A DNA stretch of 38,270 bases from an uncultured Clostridia bacterium (GTDB lineage: Bacteria; Bacillota; Clostridia; Oscillospirales; Ruminococcaceae): contig CALWZO010000010.1 of the NCBI GenBank assembly GCA_944386045.1, positions 1 through 38,270 on the forward strand. Direction: 5' to 3'. Position numbers and translations under genes: made by a program. The notes beneath the pieces were generated by a model. The model saw nothing but the letters and a program-made list of their open reading frames with translations. It was not told the DNA's origin and searched no databases. This document shows, piece after piece, positions 8,703 through 17,432 of this stretch. Position 1 is the stretch's first letter; each line of letters begins with the position of its first letter.

Positions 8703-8731
8703 ATAATATTATTTATTTATAACTTTGTCAA
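8703..8731 (-). promoter_or_regulatory. gltX promoter
   Basis: On the minus strand: consensus TTGACA (8726-8731), 17-bp spacer, TATTAT (8703-8708). Its -35 box directly abuts the -35 box of the divergent trpS promoter. Confidence 0.75.
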
Positions 8732-8760
8732 TTGCAAAAGGCATAAAATTGTGATATTAT
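8732..8760 (+). promoter_or_regulatory. trpS promoter
   Basis: TTGCAA (8732-8737), 17-bp spacer, TATTAT (8755-8760). It is back-to-back with the gltX promoter with no base between the two -35 boxes. Confidence 0.7.
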
Positions 8761-8767
8761 ATATCTG

Positions 8768-8796
8768 TTATTTGGGTTCTGATCAGACAGAATAAC
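8768..8796 (+). promoter_or_regulatory. Palindrome in the trpS leader (operator or hairpin)
   Basis: GTTATT (8768-8773) pairs with AATAAC (8791-8796) and encloses the perfect 10-bp palindrome TCTGATCAGA (8778-8787). It lies just after the expected trpS start of transcription and before the AAGGAGG site. The leader is far too short for a T-box. It may be a repressor site; no regulator can be named. Confidence 0.4.
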
Positions 8797-8824
8797 TAAA
8801 AAAACTGACAAGGAGGTTACAGTT

Positions 8825-9835
8825 ATGGAATCGAATAACACAAAGCAAAAAGTGTTCAGTGGAATCCAACCCACAGGCACCTTTACACTGGGAAATTATA
8901 TAGGGGCTGTGAGAAACTGGCCTCTGCTGCAGGATGAATATGACTGTATATACAGCGTTGTAGACCAGCATGCGCTGACAGTAAGGCAGGATCCTGCCAC
9001 ACTGAGAAAACGCACATATGAGGCGGCAGCAATGCTGCTGGCCAGCGGAATAGACCCGGACAAAAGCCTAGTATTTATCCAGAGCCACAACCCGGTACAC
9101 AGCCAGCTGTCATGGATACTGGCGTGCAACACACAGTTTGGCGAGCTGAGCAGAATGACCCAGTTCAAGGACAAAAGTGCAAAGCACCCCGACAATGTCA
9201 ACGGCGGCCTGTTTACCTATCCGGTGCTGATGGCGGCGGATATCCTGGCATACAACGCGCACCAGGTACCTGTGGGTGTAGACCAGAAACAGCATGTGGA
9301 GCTGGCCAGAAACATCGCCCAGAGGTTCAACGCCAACTACGGCGAAACCTTTGTGATGCCCGAGGCACTGATACCCAAAGTGGGCGCCAAAATAATGAGC
9401 CTGCAGGAACCCACAAAGAAAATGAGCAAATCTGACGAAAACCCCAACGCGTTTATACTTTTGCTGGACGATGAGGCCGCCATCATGCGCAAATTCAAAC
9501 GCGCGGTTACAGACAGCGACGGTGTTGTGAAATATGATGTGGAAAACAAGCCCGGCGTTTCAAACCTGATGGGCATATACAATGTGTTCACCGGCAAAAG
9601 CTTTGAAGAAATTGAAAAAGAATTTGACGGTGCCGGATACGGCGTGCTGAAAGAGGCTGTGGGCAGCTGTGTATACCAGACGCTGAAGCCTGTCCAGGAC
9701 AGATACAACGCCATACTGTCCGACAAAGCCTACCTGGAAAAAGTTCTGAAAGAAGGCAGTGAAAAGGCAATAGCCTATTCCCAGCGACTGCTGAACAAGG
9801 TTTACCGCAAGGTTGGATTTGTACAGTTCAAATAA
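8825..9835 (+). CDS. trpS: Tryptophanyl-tRNA synthetase
   Basis: A 336-residue class I synthetase of standard length. The start FSGIQPTGTFTLGNYIGA holds the HIGH variant TLGN (residues 21-24), and PTKKMSKSDENPNA holds the KMSKS loop near residue 199. GVDQKQHVELARN is the typical tryptophan and ATP pocket region. It activates tryptophan and loads tRNA-Trp in the cytoplasm. AAGGAGG sits 8 bases before the ATG. A single-gene unit, with its own promoter and terminator. Confidence 0.97.
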   Translation: MESNNTKQKVFSGIQPTGTFTLGNYIGAVRNWPLLQDEYDCIYSVVDQHALTVRQDPATLRKRTYEAAAMLLASGIDPDKSLVFIQSHNPVHSQLSWILACNTQFGELSRMTQFKDKSAKHPDNVNGGLFTYPVLMAADILAYNAHQVPVGVDQKQHVELARNIAQRFNANYGETFVMPEALIPKVGAKIMSLQEPTKKMSKSDENPNAFILLLDDEAAIMRKFKRAVTDSDGVVKYDVENKPGVSNLMGIYNVFTGKSFEEIEKEFDGAGYGVLKEAVGSCVYQTLKPVQDRYNAILSDKAYLEKVLKEGSEKAIAYSQRLLNKVYRKVGFVQFK

Positions 9836-9842
9836 ACATATT

Positions 9843-9873
9843 AAGGCCGGCAGATTTTCTGCCGGCTTTATTG
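9843..9873 (+). terminator. trpS terminator
   Basis: GCCGGCAGA-TTT-TCTGCCGGC stem extended by AA/TT pairs, followed by TTTATTGTT. Confidence 0.88.
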
Positions 9874-9990
9874 TTCTATTTACAGACATCAGAATATTAT
9901 ATAATAAAATATGTCATTTTTATTATACATAATGTCATATTTTGTAGTTTTATATCTTTTTGTATACAGTTTAACATCTGAAAAGCATAT

Positions 9991-10019
9991 AAAAACAGCC
10001 GCCGGACAGCGGCTGTTTT
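9991..10019 (-). terminator. Terminator of the dTDP-sugar operon
   Basis: Read on the minus strand: AAAACAGCCGC, a 6-base loop and GCGGCTGTTTTT. It starts 4 bases after the rmlB stop codon. Confidence 0.9.
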
Positions 10020-10022
10020 GTT

Positions 10023-11078
10023 TTATCTGTTTTTGTACATTTCCCGGTAATATTTCTGATAGTCTCCGCTGGTGACATTTTTCATCCAGTCTTCGTTTTC
10101 CAGATACCAGTTGATTGTCAGGACTATGCCTTTTTCAAAAGGCGTTTCCGGGTACCAGCCCAGGTCCCTTTTGATTTTTTCCGGGTCAATTCCGTAACGG
10201 CGGTCGTGGCCTTTTCTGTCTTCCACATGTTTTATCAGGCTTTCGTTTATTTCGCTGCTCACCTTGTCGTGGAGTATCTCTATGATTTTCTTTACTATAA
10301 AGATATTGGGTCTTTCATTGTGACCGCCCACATTGTACACTTCGCCCAGCTTGCCGGAGGTGCACACCATATCAATGGCTTTGCAGTGATCCTCCACATA
10401 CAGCCAGTCGCGCACCTGCATACCGTCGCCGTACACCGGCAGATGCTTGCCGGTTTTGGCGTTGTTGATCATCAGCGGTATCAGCTTTTCGGGGAACTGA
10501 TACGGGCCGTAGTTGTTGGAGCAGCGGGTGATGTTCACCGGCATTTTGTATGTATCGCCATAAGCCTTTACAAACAGGTCTGCCGCAGCTTTGGAAGAAG
10601 AATAAGGACTGTGGGGGTCCAGGGGTGTGGTTTCCATAAAATAGCCTGTTTCGCCCAGGGAGCCGTAAACCTCATCGGTGGAAACCTGCAGATATTTTGC
10701 GCCTTCTTTCCATACGCCGTCCTTTTCCCAGGCGGCTTTTGCGCAGTTGAGCAGGTTCACTGTGCCCAGCACATTGGTTTTGGCAAATATCTCCGGTTCG
10801 GCTATGCTTCTGTCCACATGGCTTTCTGCCGCAAAGTTGATTACATAATCAAAGTCGTATTTTTCAAACAAAGCTGTGACAGCTTCCTTATCGCAGATGT
10901 CCCCCTGCACAAATATATGACGGGGGTCGTTTTCCACACTTTTCAGGTTTTCCAGGTTGCCGGCATAGGTCAGTTTATCCAGGTTTACTATCTGTATGTC
11001 ATCATGCTTTTTCAGCATATAGATGACAAAGTTTGAACCGATAAAACCGGCACCGCCGGTTACAAGATATTTTTTCAT
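10023..11078 (-). CDS. rmlB: dTDP-glucose 4,6-dehydratase
   Basis: A 351-residue extended short-chain dehydrogenase/reductase. TGGAGFIG (residues 7-14) binds NAD; STDEVYG (133-139) gives the Thr-Asp-Glu triad (T134, D135, E136), and Y159 with K163 form the YxxxK pair. It turns dTDP-glucose into dTDP-4-keto-6-deoxyglucose, the second step of dTDP-rhamnose synthesis. It is the last gene of a minus-strand operon, 12 bases after rmlD, and is followed by a strong terminator. Length and all signature motifs agree with RmlB/RfbB. Confidence 0.97.
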   Translation of the reverse strand: MKKYLVTGGAGFIGSNFVIYMLKKHDDIQIVNLDKLTYAGNLENLKSVENDPRHIFVQGDICDKEAVTALFEKYDFDYVINFAAESHVDRSIAEPEIFAKTNVLGTVNLLNCAKAAWEKDGVWKEGAKYLQVSTDEVYGSLGETGYFMETTPLDPHSPYSSSKAAADLFVKAYGDTYKMPVNITRCSNNYGPYQFPEKLIPLMINNAKTGKHLPVYGDGMQVRDWLYVEDHCKAIDMVCTSGKLGEVYNVGGHNERPNIFIVKKIIEILHDKVSSEINESLIKHVEDRKGHDRRYGIDPEKIKRDLGWYPETPFEKGIVLTINWYLENEDWMKNVTSGDYQKYYREMYKNR

Positions 11079-11090
11079 ATATTTTCTCCG

Positions 11091-11969
11091 TTAGTTCTGA
11101 TTTTCAAAATAGGCTTTCAAAGCCTGCTGCCACGGGCGCATTTCGTCCCCTACAGTCATTCTCAGCATCATGTTATCCAACGCCGAATAGGCCGGGCGTT
11201 TGGTCGGCGTGGGAAATTCATCACTGGTACAGGGTTTCATATCAGCATTTACACCTGCCAGCTTTACAATTTCGCAGGCAAATTCGTACCAGGTGCATTC
11301 TCCGTTACCGGTGCAATGATATACGCCATATTCTTCGCTGTCTGCAATTTTCAGTATATGGTGGGACAGGTCGGCCGCGTTTGTGGGATTGCCGTGCTGG
11401 TCATTTACAACGCTGGCACCGCCGCGCTCATTTGCCAGGCGCAGCATTGTTTTGACAAAGTTTTTGCCGTTGTAACCATACAGCCAGGCTGTGCGCACAA
11501 TAAAGCTTTTGGGACAGAACTGTCTTACATACTCTTCGCCGGCGTATTTGGTCTTGCCGTACACTGATACGGGACGCGGCATATCATATTCGGTGCGGGG
11601 AGTTGGCTCGTCACCGGCAAACACATAGTCGGTGGACACATGCACCAACTTTGCGCCTGCGCTGTTACAGGCTATGGCCAGGTTCCTGGCACCCAGGGCG
11701 TTTACCTTGAATGCGTCTTCCCTGTTGGTTTCGCAACCGTCCACATTGGTGTAAGCGGCGCAGTTGATGACAACATCCGGCCTGTTTTCCGAAATATATC
11801 TTTCGCAGGCTGATTTATCTGTAATGTCCAGTTCCTTTACATCCCGCAAAAACAGCTGTGCGCCTGCAAAGCTGTCCGGTATCGGGCCCAGTTCGGTATG
11901 GCCCCTTTGCAGGTCAGTTATAATCTGGCTGGCCAGCATTCCGCCGGCTCCTGTAATGAGTATCTTCAT
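11091..11969 (-). CDS. rmlD: dTDP-4-dehydrorhamnose reductase
   Basis: A 292-residue SDR-fold protein. It begins MKILITGAGGML (cofactor loop), has VSTDYVFAGD (residues 111-120) and the catalytic pair Y137/K141 in YGKTKYAGE. It performs the last step to dTDP-L-rhamnose, using NADPH. It lies 9 bases after rmlA in the same operon. The GATTG spacing before the ATG is a modest ribosome-binding site, so translational coupling with rmlA is likely. No sign of damage. Confidence 0.95.
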   Translation of the reverse strand: MKILITGAGGMLASQIITDLQRGHTELGPIPDSFAGAQLFLRDVKELDITDKSACERYISENRPDVVINCAAYTNVDGCETNREDAFKVNALGARNLAIACNSAGAKLVHVSTDYVFAGDEPTPRTEYDMPRPVSVYGKTKYAGEEYVRQFCPKSFIVRTAWLYGYNGKNFVKTMLRLANERGGASVVNDQHGNPTNAADLSHHILKIADSEEYGVYHCTGNGECTWYEFACEIVKLAGVNADMKPCTSDEFPTPTKRPAYSALDNMMLRMTVGDEMRPWQQALKAYFENQN

Positions 11970-11978
11970 ACAATCACC

Positions 11979-12863
11979 TTAATATCTCAGTTTGTCTTCC
12001 GCCACCTTATGCAGGTGTTTTCCGTAGGGGCTTTTGCCGTATTTTTCGGCGCTGGCCAGCAGCTGGTCTTTGGTTATCCAGCCGTTTTTGTATGCTATTT
12101 CCTCCGGAGCAGAAATTTTGATGCCCTGGCGTTTTTCCACCGTCTGTACAAAGTTTGCAGCCTCCACCAGGCTGTCCATTGTGCCGGTATCCAGCCAGGC
12201 AAAACCGCGGCCCAGCAGCTTTACATCCAGCCTGCCTTTGTTCAGATAAATTTCGTTAAGGGTGGTGATTTCCAGCTCTCCCCTTGCAGAAGGCTTTACC
12301 TGTTTGGCATATTCCACCACATCCTTGTCATAGAAATACAGGCCTGTGATAGCGTAATTGCTTTTTGGGTTTTCCGGCTTTTCCTCTACGGAAATAACCT
12401 TGCCGTTTTCGTCAAACTCCACTATGCCAAAGCGTTCCGGGTCATCCACATGGTAACCGAAAACAGTGGCGCGACCGTTTTGGGCATTTTGCGCCGCCTG
12501 TTTGAGTATAGTGGAAAAACCGGCGCCGTAGAAAATGTTATCTCCCAGCACCATGGCGCAGGCATCGTCGCCTATAAACTCTTCACCCAGCAGGAAAGCC
12601 TGTGCCAGGCCGTCAGGGCTGGGCTGAACCTTGTAAGACAGGCTGATGCCGAAATGGCTGCCGTCTCCCAGCAGTTCTTTGAAACGCGGTGTGTCTGACG
12701 GTGTTGATATAATAAGTATATCCTTTATGCCCGCCAGCATAAGGGTGGACAGCGGATAGTAGATCATCGGTTTGTCATACACCGGCAAAAGTTGTTTTGA
12801 TGTTACCATGGTCAGCGGATACAGCCTGGTTCCGGCTCCGCCCGCCAGAATTATACCTTTCAT
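11979..12863 (-). CDS. rmlA: Glucose-1-phosphate thymidylyltransferase
   Basis: A 294-residue nucleotidyltransferase. The N-terminal signature [11 protein letters not shown] (residues 8-18) and [18 protein letters not shown] bind dTTP and glucose-1-phosphate; VLGDNIFYG and [12 protein letters not shown] are typical of RmlA. It makes dTDP-glucose, the first committed step of dTDP-rhamnose synthesis, and is normally feedback-inhibited by the end product. AAGGAGATAAAT precedes the ATG. It follows the glycosyltransferase gene by 12 bases. Confidence 0.97.
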   Translation of the reverse strand: MKGIILAGGAGTRLYPLTMVTSKQLLPVYDKPMIYYPLSTLMLAGIKDILIISTPSDTPRFKELLGDGSHFGISLSYKVQPSPDGLAQAFLLGEEFIGDDACAMVLGDNIFYGAGFSTILKQAAQNAQNGRATVFGYHVDDPERFGIVEFDENGKVISVEEKPENPKSNYAITGLYFYDKDVVEYAKQVKPSARGELEITTLNEIYLNKGRLDVKLLGRGFAWLDTGTMDSLVEAANFVQTVEKRQGIKISAPEEIAYKNGWITKDQLLASAEKYGKSPYGKHLHKVAEDKLRY

Positions 12864-12875
12864 ATTTATCTCCTT

Positions 12876-13637
12876 TTATTTCAGCTTAAAGCCCCATTTT
12901 CTGAAATATATAAACATGGACTTTAATTGTATCAAAAACTGTCGTTTGCTGCTGGCCGTTTCCCTGTGCCAAAAGTGCACCACGCTGGCCGACGGCGCAT
13001 AATAGGCCTGTCCGTACTGTTTGGCCTTCATGGTTATGTCCGCATCTTCAAAGTACAGAAAATAATCCTCGTCAAAACCGCCGATTTTTTTCATAACATC
13101 GGTGCGTATCACAAAAAAACATCCCGTGCAGAAATCCACCGGGAACCGCCGGTCCTGGTCGGCGTCTTTCATAAGATAATCATCTTCGATTTTCTGAAGA
13201 AATTTAAAATGTATTCTCCTGCTTATCAGCGACAAAAACCCCGGTTTTTTCTTTGCAATGTACTGTATACTGCCGTCCGGGTGCAGCACCTTGGGGCATG
13301 CAATGGACACATCCGGGTTTTCGTCCATAAACCGGCAAAGACTGTCTACCGTATCCCGGTTAATCAGTATATCGGGGTTTATCACAAAGTGATATTTTGA
13401 ATTTATCTTATCCAGCACCCGGTTGTGGGCCTTGCCAAAACCGGCATTGTATCCCATGTTGATATAATTTGCGTCAAAATGCTCTTCCAGCATCCGTCCG
13501 ATATTTTCGCGGCTGGCATTATCAATGATGTACAGGTCCATATCACCGGCAAAAGTTTTTACGCTTTCCACCGTCTTATAGGCGTCATCCGGCTTGTTAT
13601 ACACCACAATGCTGCCCGAAATATTATAATCTCTCAT
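12876..13637 (-). CDS. Family 2 glycosyltransferase, probable rhamnosyltransferase
   Basis: A 253-residue GT-A fold enzyme of the WbbL type. The start ISGSIVVYNKP, then IIDNAS, the DxD-like NPDILI near residue 113, FCTGCFFVIR, and GGFDEDYFLYFEDADIT are characteristic of GT2 rhamnosyltransferases. I chose the Met at 13637 rather than an in-frame Met six codons upstream, because GGAGATATA sits at the right distance from 13637 and inside the longer form. As first gene of an operon with rmlA, rmlD and rmlB it most likely adds rhamnose to a cell-wall glycan at the inner face of the membrane; that acceptor is inference. No membrane helix is present. Confidence 0.9.
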   Translation of the reverse strand: MRDYNISGSIVVYNKPDDAYKTVESVKTFAGDMDLYIIDNASRENIGRMLEEHFDANYINMGYNAGFGKAHNRVLDKINSKYHFVINPDILINRDTVDSLCRFMDENPDVSIACPKVLHPDGSIQYIAKKKPGFLSLISRRIHFKFLQKIEDDYLMKDADQDRRFPVDFCTGCFFVIRTDVMKKIGGFDEDYFLYFEDADITMKAKQYGQAYYAPSASVVHFWHRETASSKRQFLIQLKSMFIYFRKWGFKLK

Positions 13638-13675
13638 TATATCTCCAAAAAACAATTTTTCGCATATATATAGTT

Positions 13676-13704
13676 ATTTTACTATTTTTATCAGATTTTA
13701 TCAA
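13676..13704 (-). promoter_or_regulatory. Candidate promoter of the dTDP-sugar operon
   Basis: Minus strand TTGATA (13699-13704), 17-bp spacer, TAAAAT (13676-13681), 39 bases before the glycosyltransferase start. Confidence 0.55.
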
Positions 13705-13815
13705 TATTAAATATGCTTTTCTATATAATATAGTTTATTTTCTGTAAAAGTTGTGTTAACATTGATATTAAGCTATTTCGCAAACACAATACAGTTTACA
13801 AAAAAGGAGCTTTAT

Positions 13816-14517
13816 ATGAATTCGCATATAAGAAAGCGTTCAAGAAACATTATTTTTTCCAATATGGGGACATTTGCCCTGGTAGCCGTCGTAGAAACTG
13901 TCATCAATCAGTTTTTTCTGCGCTATGACATTGAAAATTTCTTTTTGTCGGCTGTTTTGTCGCTGATATACACCGTTGTGGGAATGGGCATAAGCTGCTT
14001 TTATTTCCGTGCATACAACAGAGGCAAACCAAAAGCCGCCGATGTGTTTTTCCTGTTTACAGAAAAGTCTGACAAAACAAAGCTGCTGCTGATTATACTG
14101 ATACAGTATGCCCTGTCATCTGTTGTCCGGATTGCGGCCGACCGGATTGCGTTTATGGGGCCGCTGATGCTTTTTGCTGCGGCTGTCGTGTCTGTGCTGT
14201 CGGGCTCGCTTATACAGATGCTGCCGTTTTTGTACATAGCTAATCCAACCTATCCAACGGCATTTTATTTCAGCGCCCTGTCAAGATACCTACTGCCGGA
14301 GGTTATGCGATATATATTTTTCGTGTTAGTTACCGGCATACCACGGGGTATACTGCTGATCATAGCATCAGTTTTCCTGGCATTTTTGCCGGTAATAGGC
14401 CTCCTGACGGTAATTTTCCTGCTGCTTGCTTTCCGGGCATATATCGGCACGGCCTGCGCCGGGTTTATATCATCGGTAATACCTGACGAATGGTATGCCG
14501 GCACACGGAAATTTTAA
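13816..14517 (+). CDS. Multi-pass membrane protein, copy 1 of a tandem pair
   Basis: A 233-residue protein with about five to six hydrophobic segments. Its start is set by AAGGAG at 13804-13809, not by an upstream in-frame Met at 13753. The N-terminus MNSHIRKRSRNIIFSN resembles the opening of DUF975-type membrane proteins (weak, from memory). It shares with the downstream gene CFYFRAYNRGKP, LYIANP.YP and the C-terminal ACAGFISSVIPDEWYAGT. There is no transport or enzyme motif I recognise. The two genes are about 170 bases apart, each with a good ribosome-binding site. Confidence 0.8.
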   Translation: MNSHIRKRSRNIIFSNMGTFALVAVVETVINQFFLRYDIENFFLSAVLSLIYTVVGMGISCFYFRAYNRGKPKAADVFFLFTEKSDKTKLLLIILIQYALSSVVRIAADRIAFMGPLMLFAAAVVSVLSGSLIQMLPFLYIANPTYPTAFYFSALSRYLLPEVMRYIFFVLVTGIPRGILLIIASVFLAFLPVIGLLTVIFLLLAFRAYIGTACAGFISSVIPDEWYAGTRKF

Positions 14518-14685
14518 TTCCTGCATGGCAAAATCACCGGTTTTTAAATTCAAAATCACAAATGACATATCTGTAAATATATTATTTAGTGAAAATAAAC
14601 AGATATAGTCAAATATATATATTGATTATTTATATATATTTATCTTGGCCGGTTTTGTTATAATATAGCTAAAGGAGGTGCTTTT

Positions 14686-15384
14686 ATGAATTCTGAATTC
14701 AGAAAACGCGCAAAAGAAATTTTTTTGGCAAACATGCCCACATTCTACATTGTTTCCGTGCTGGTTTACCTTGTCAGCCTGGTTTCAGACAAGCTGTCCG
14801 AAGACAGTCTCTTTCTGTCAATAGCATTTGCAATAATATCAGCCGTTGTAACAATAGGCACATCCTGTTTTTATTTCCGCGCCTTCAACAAAGGCAAGCC
14901 GGAAATCCAAGATGTTTACTCGGTGTTTGTTGCCAACGAAAACCCCGGCAATATGATTAAAATCATATTGTTGCAGTATGTTCTCACTGTTTTGCTGCTG
15001 ATATTTGCTTTTTTGATTGCTCTTGTAGGTGGATTTTTTACATTGCTGGCATTAATACTGCGGTATATTTTCAACGCATTGCTTTCTATCCTGCCGTATC
15101 TGTACATAGCCAATCCCAACTACCCGTTCAGCTATTATATGAAAGGCCTGTCGGAACATATTCTTCCCAACATAATAACTTATCTTATTTTTGCGTTTGT
15201 CACAGCCTTCCCATGGCGGCTTCTGGCGGGGCTTTTGTCCGCGGTTTTAATATTCATTCCTTTAGGGTCAATACTGATACGGATACTGACAGTTGGTGTA
15301 AATGCTTATGTATCCCTGGCCTGCGCCGGATTTATAGGGCATATTATACCCGACAAATGGTATGACGGCACACAGACTTTCTGA
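14686..15384 (+). CDS. Multi-pass membrane protein, copy 2 of a tandem pair
   Basis: A 232-residue paralogue of the preceding protein, with the same layout. The N-terminus MNSEFRKRAKEIFLANMPTF is closer to the DUF975 pattern than copy 1; it also carries CFYFRAFNKGKP, LPYLYIANPNYP and ACAGFIGHIIPDKWYDGT. AAAGGAGG lies 7 bases before the ATG, and a TATAAT at 14659-14664 lies so close that a transcript from it would have only a ~15-base leader. The pair is clearly from a gene duplication, followed by strong divergence outside these motifs. Function unknown. Confidence 0.8.
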   Translation: MNSEFRKRAKEIFLANMPTFYIVSVLVYLVSLVSDKLSEDSLFLSIAFAIISAVVTIGTSCFYFRAFNKGKPEIQDVYSVFVANENPGNMIKIILLQYVLTVLLLIFAFLIALVGGFFTLLALILRYIFNALLSILPYLYIANPNYPFSYYMKGLSEHILPNIITYLIFAFVTAFPWRLLAGLLSAVLIFIPLGSILIRILTVGVNAYVSLACAGFIGHIIPDKWYDGTQTF

Positions 15385-15396
15385 AAAATATATAAA

Positions 15397-15430
15397 ATAA
15401 AAACCGCGGAAATTCCGCGGTTTTATTTTT
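15397..15430. terminator. Bidirectional terminator
   Basis: AAAACCGCGGA/TCCGCGGTTTT near-perfect stem with A and T tracts, between the membrane-protein pair (plus) and the hydrolase lipoprotein (minus). Confidence 0.9.
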
Positions 15431-15439
15431 TCATAAAAA

Positions 15440-16768
15440 TTATTTTTCACCATTTATAAAGGCGGCTATATCATCAGTTACCTGTGAAGGGATGTGATTT
15501 GGGGTCATATATTCGCTGGTGTCAATGACGCCGGGCAAAGCCTGGGGCATAAACAGGTGATTAAGGCCTTCGTACTCTTTAAAAATTATATTGTCCCTGC
15601 CGGACAATTCATTCTGCATATACTGATAATCTTTATCGTAATATACCTGGAAATCGGCTGTACCCTGCATTATCAAAACAGGGATTTCCAGCTGGTTTTT
15701 CAGAATATCTGCCCGGTTTAAATCTTTCAGGCTGAGCCAATATGAGGCCGGCGCACCAAGTATGCTTTCGCCGGTGTCCGCTGTCAGTGACTTAACCTGC
15801 TGTACAGCGGCCTGTATCTGCCGGGTCATCCGCTGTTTGTCCCGCCGGCTTATGTCTGTCATCTGTTCCAGGGCCGCTATGTTCTGGTCCAGTATTATGT
15901 CCTCCAGGCCTCTGATGCTTCCGGCCATCATAACAATACCTTTTACATCATTGTCCAGCGCAATTTTCGCCGCGCTCATACCGCCCTGACTGTGTCCGAT
16001 AATATACACATCATCGCTGACATTTTCTTTTGCCCAGTCTATCCGTGCATATATGTCGTCCATATATTCATTGTAGATTGTCAGTGTTTCTTCCGCCGCC
16101 ATATCCTGGAACTGGAAAAATCTTTTGTTTACCCTTACGCTGGCAATGCCTTTTTCAGCCAGCCGGTGTGCGATCTCCATAAACGGCCGGTTGGGGCCGA
16201 TTGTTTCATTGAAATCCGTCTGTCCGGAACCCTGCACCAGCAACGCCACAGGGTAGCTGTCCGCGCCTTTTGGCATGGTGAGTATGCCTTTAAGGCCCAT
16301 TTCACCCACCGTTATCTCCGTTTCAGTGTAGCTGTCGGTGCTTTGGGGCTGATATTCTTCCAGCTGGGCGGTATTCAGCCACAGGCCGGCCAGCTTACCC
16401 TCTGCATCGTAGGACAGGGTGAGAGCCACACCGCCGTTTTCACACTTCAGCTTCACCAGCACCACTGCAACGCCATCGGTGTCGGAATACTCCATTGAAT
16501 GTACCGACTGATACCGGCCTGTGGCCTGGGTCATCTGCCGCCATGCCCGGCTGAGGGTCCGGCTGTCCAGCTGGCCTTTTATCTCGGGCCGGAACTCTTC
16601 GACCAAGGCGTCATATTCGCCGTCTGTAAGCATCTGCGTGTGTTTTTGGGCCAAAGTCATTGCCTGCTGCCGGTCCAGTGCCTGCCGCCGCGGCTGCTGC
16701 GTTGAACAGGCTGACAACAGCAAGGTCAAAGACAATGCCAAAGCCAAAAATTTAATTATCTTTTTCAT
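15440..16768 (-). CDS. Lipoprotein with DUF3887-like domain and alpha/beta hydrolase
   Basis: A 442-residue exported protein. It starts with a lipoprotein signal (MKKIIKFLALALSLTLLLSAC, Cys 21 by count from this Met). Residues ~30-135 form a small alpha+beta domain like DUF3887, usual partner of secreted hydrolases. The rest is an alpha/beta hydrolase with nucleophile elbow GHSQGG, acid in GTADFQV and His in GLNHLF. The substrate is unknown, probably an ester or peptide at the cell surface. The start at 16768 is chosen because AGGAG lies 11 bases upstream and the Met begins the signal peptide; a Met nine codons upstream would sit before it. It overlaps the SdpI-like gene by 17 bases, so it is the third gene of that operon. 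Confidence 0.88.
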   Translation of the reverse strand: MKKIIKFLALALSLTLLLSACSTQQPRRQALDRQQAMTLAQKHTQMLTDGEYDALVEEFRPEIKGQLDSRTLSRAWRQMTQATGRYQSVHSMEYSDTDGVAVVLVKLKCENGGVALTLSYDAEGKLAGLWLNTAQLEEYQPQSTDSYTETEITVGEMGLKGILTMPKGADSYPVALLVQGSGQTDFNETIGPNRPFMEIAHRLAEKGIASVRVNKRFFQFQDMAAEETLTIYNEYMDDIYARIDWAKENVSDDVYIIGHSQGGMSAAKIALDNDVKGIVMMAGSIRGLEDIILDQNIAALEQMTDISRRDKQRMTRQIQAAVQQVKSLTADTGESILGAPASYWLSLKDLNRADILKNQLEIPVLIMQGTADFQVYYDKDYQYMQNELSGRDNIIFKEYEGLNHLFMPQALPGVIDTSEYMTPNHIPSQVTDDIAAFINGEK

Positions 16769-17432
16769 TCTGATGTTTCTCCTTTTTAAATTCAATATAA
16801 GAATATACCATAGGTATTATAACCAGGGGGCCCAGGAGTACAAAGGTTACTATCAGCATACCTGTTTCCCCTATAAGGTCTGCCGGCAAAAAGCCCATCA
16901 GCATAAACAGCACACCGCACACCACCCAAATGGGAGCCGCCATCCTGTGGGTTTTGTTCCACACATTTTCGCTGGCCAGCGTCCAGGGCGTTCTTATGCC
17001 GAAAGAATAATTGTGCTTGCATTTGGGCAGATAGTTGCCTATCAGTGCAAACATAAGCCCCAGCATTGGCATTATCCGCATGTTTATGTTAAAAGCGTCC
17101 GGGTCAAGGGTGAGGATTACTGTTATAACCAGCGTGCTCATGAAAAAAAGAGTAAAAAATATTCGGAAAATATTATAAACTTTGGCAAATCTTTTGTAAT
17201 TTTCACTGCGCGGGTCTATCTTTGCTAAAATTACAAACAAAGCATTTACCGCAACTGCAATGCCCCACAGGAAAAATATCATATTTTTGCTGCCGTAACC
17301 GTCAACCTGGCCTTTGAAATTCCAGTGTATCGGTATTGTCCGCGGCAAGCGCGGATATACAGCCAAAAGACCGGCCAATGACACGCCCAGCAAAATGAGT
17401 ATGATAATATTAGTCTTTTTATTGTTATTCAT
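16752..17432 (-). CDS. sdpI: SdpI-family membrane protein (DUF1648 plus SdpI domain)
   Basis: A 226-residue protein with about six membrane helices. IPIHWNFKGQVDGYGSK near residue 35 is the DUF1648 signature, and GIRTPWTLASENVWNKTHRMAA near residue 147 is the SdpI core. In Bacillus subtilis, SdpI protects against the SdpC toxin and pulls the repressor SdpR to the membrane when it senses the toxin. Here it overlaps the ArsR-type regulator by 8 bases, as in the Bacillus pair. No SdpC-like toxin gene is in the window. Whether it senses a peptide is inference. Confidence 0.92.
   Translation of the reverse strand: MNNNKKTNIIILILLGVSLAGLLAVYPRLPRTIPIHWNFKGQVDGYGSKNMIFFLWGIAVAVNALFVILAKIDPRSENYKRFAKVYNIFRIFFTLFFMSTLVITVILTLDPDAFNINMRIMPMLGLMFALIGNYLPKCKHNYSFGIRTPWTLASENVWNKTHRMAAPIWVVCGVLFMLMGFLPADLIGETGMLIVTFVLLGPLVIIPMVYSYIEFKKEKHQNEKDN

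Noticed and set aside
8673..8824. Possible T-box riboswitch before trpS or gltX
   Set aside because: The gap is only 152 bases and contains both promoters; no T-box sequence or specifier loop is visible.
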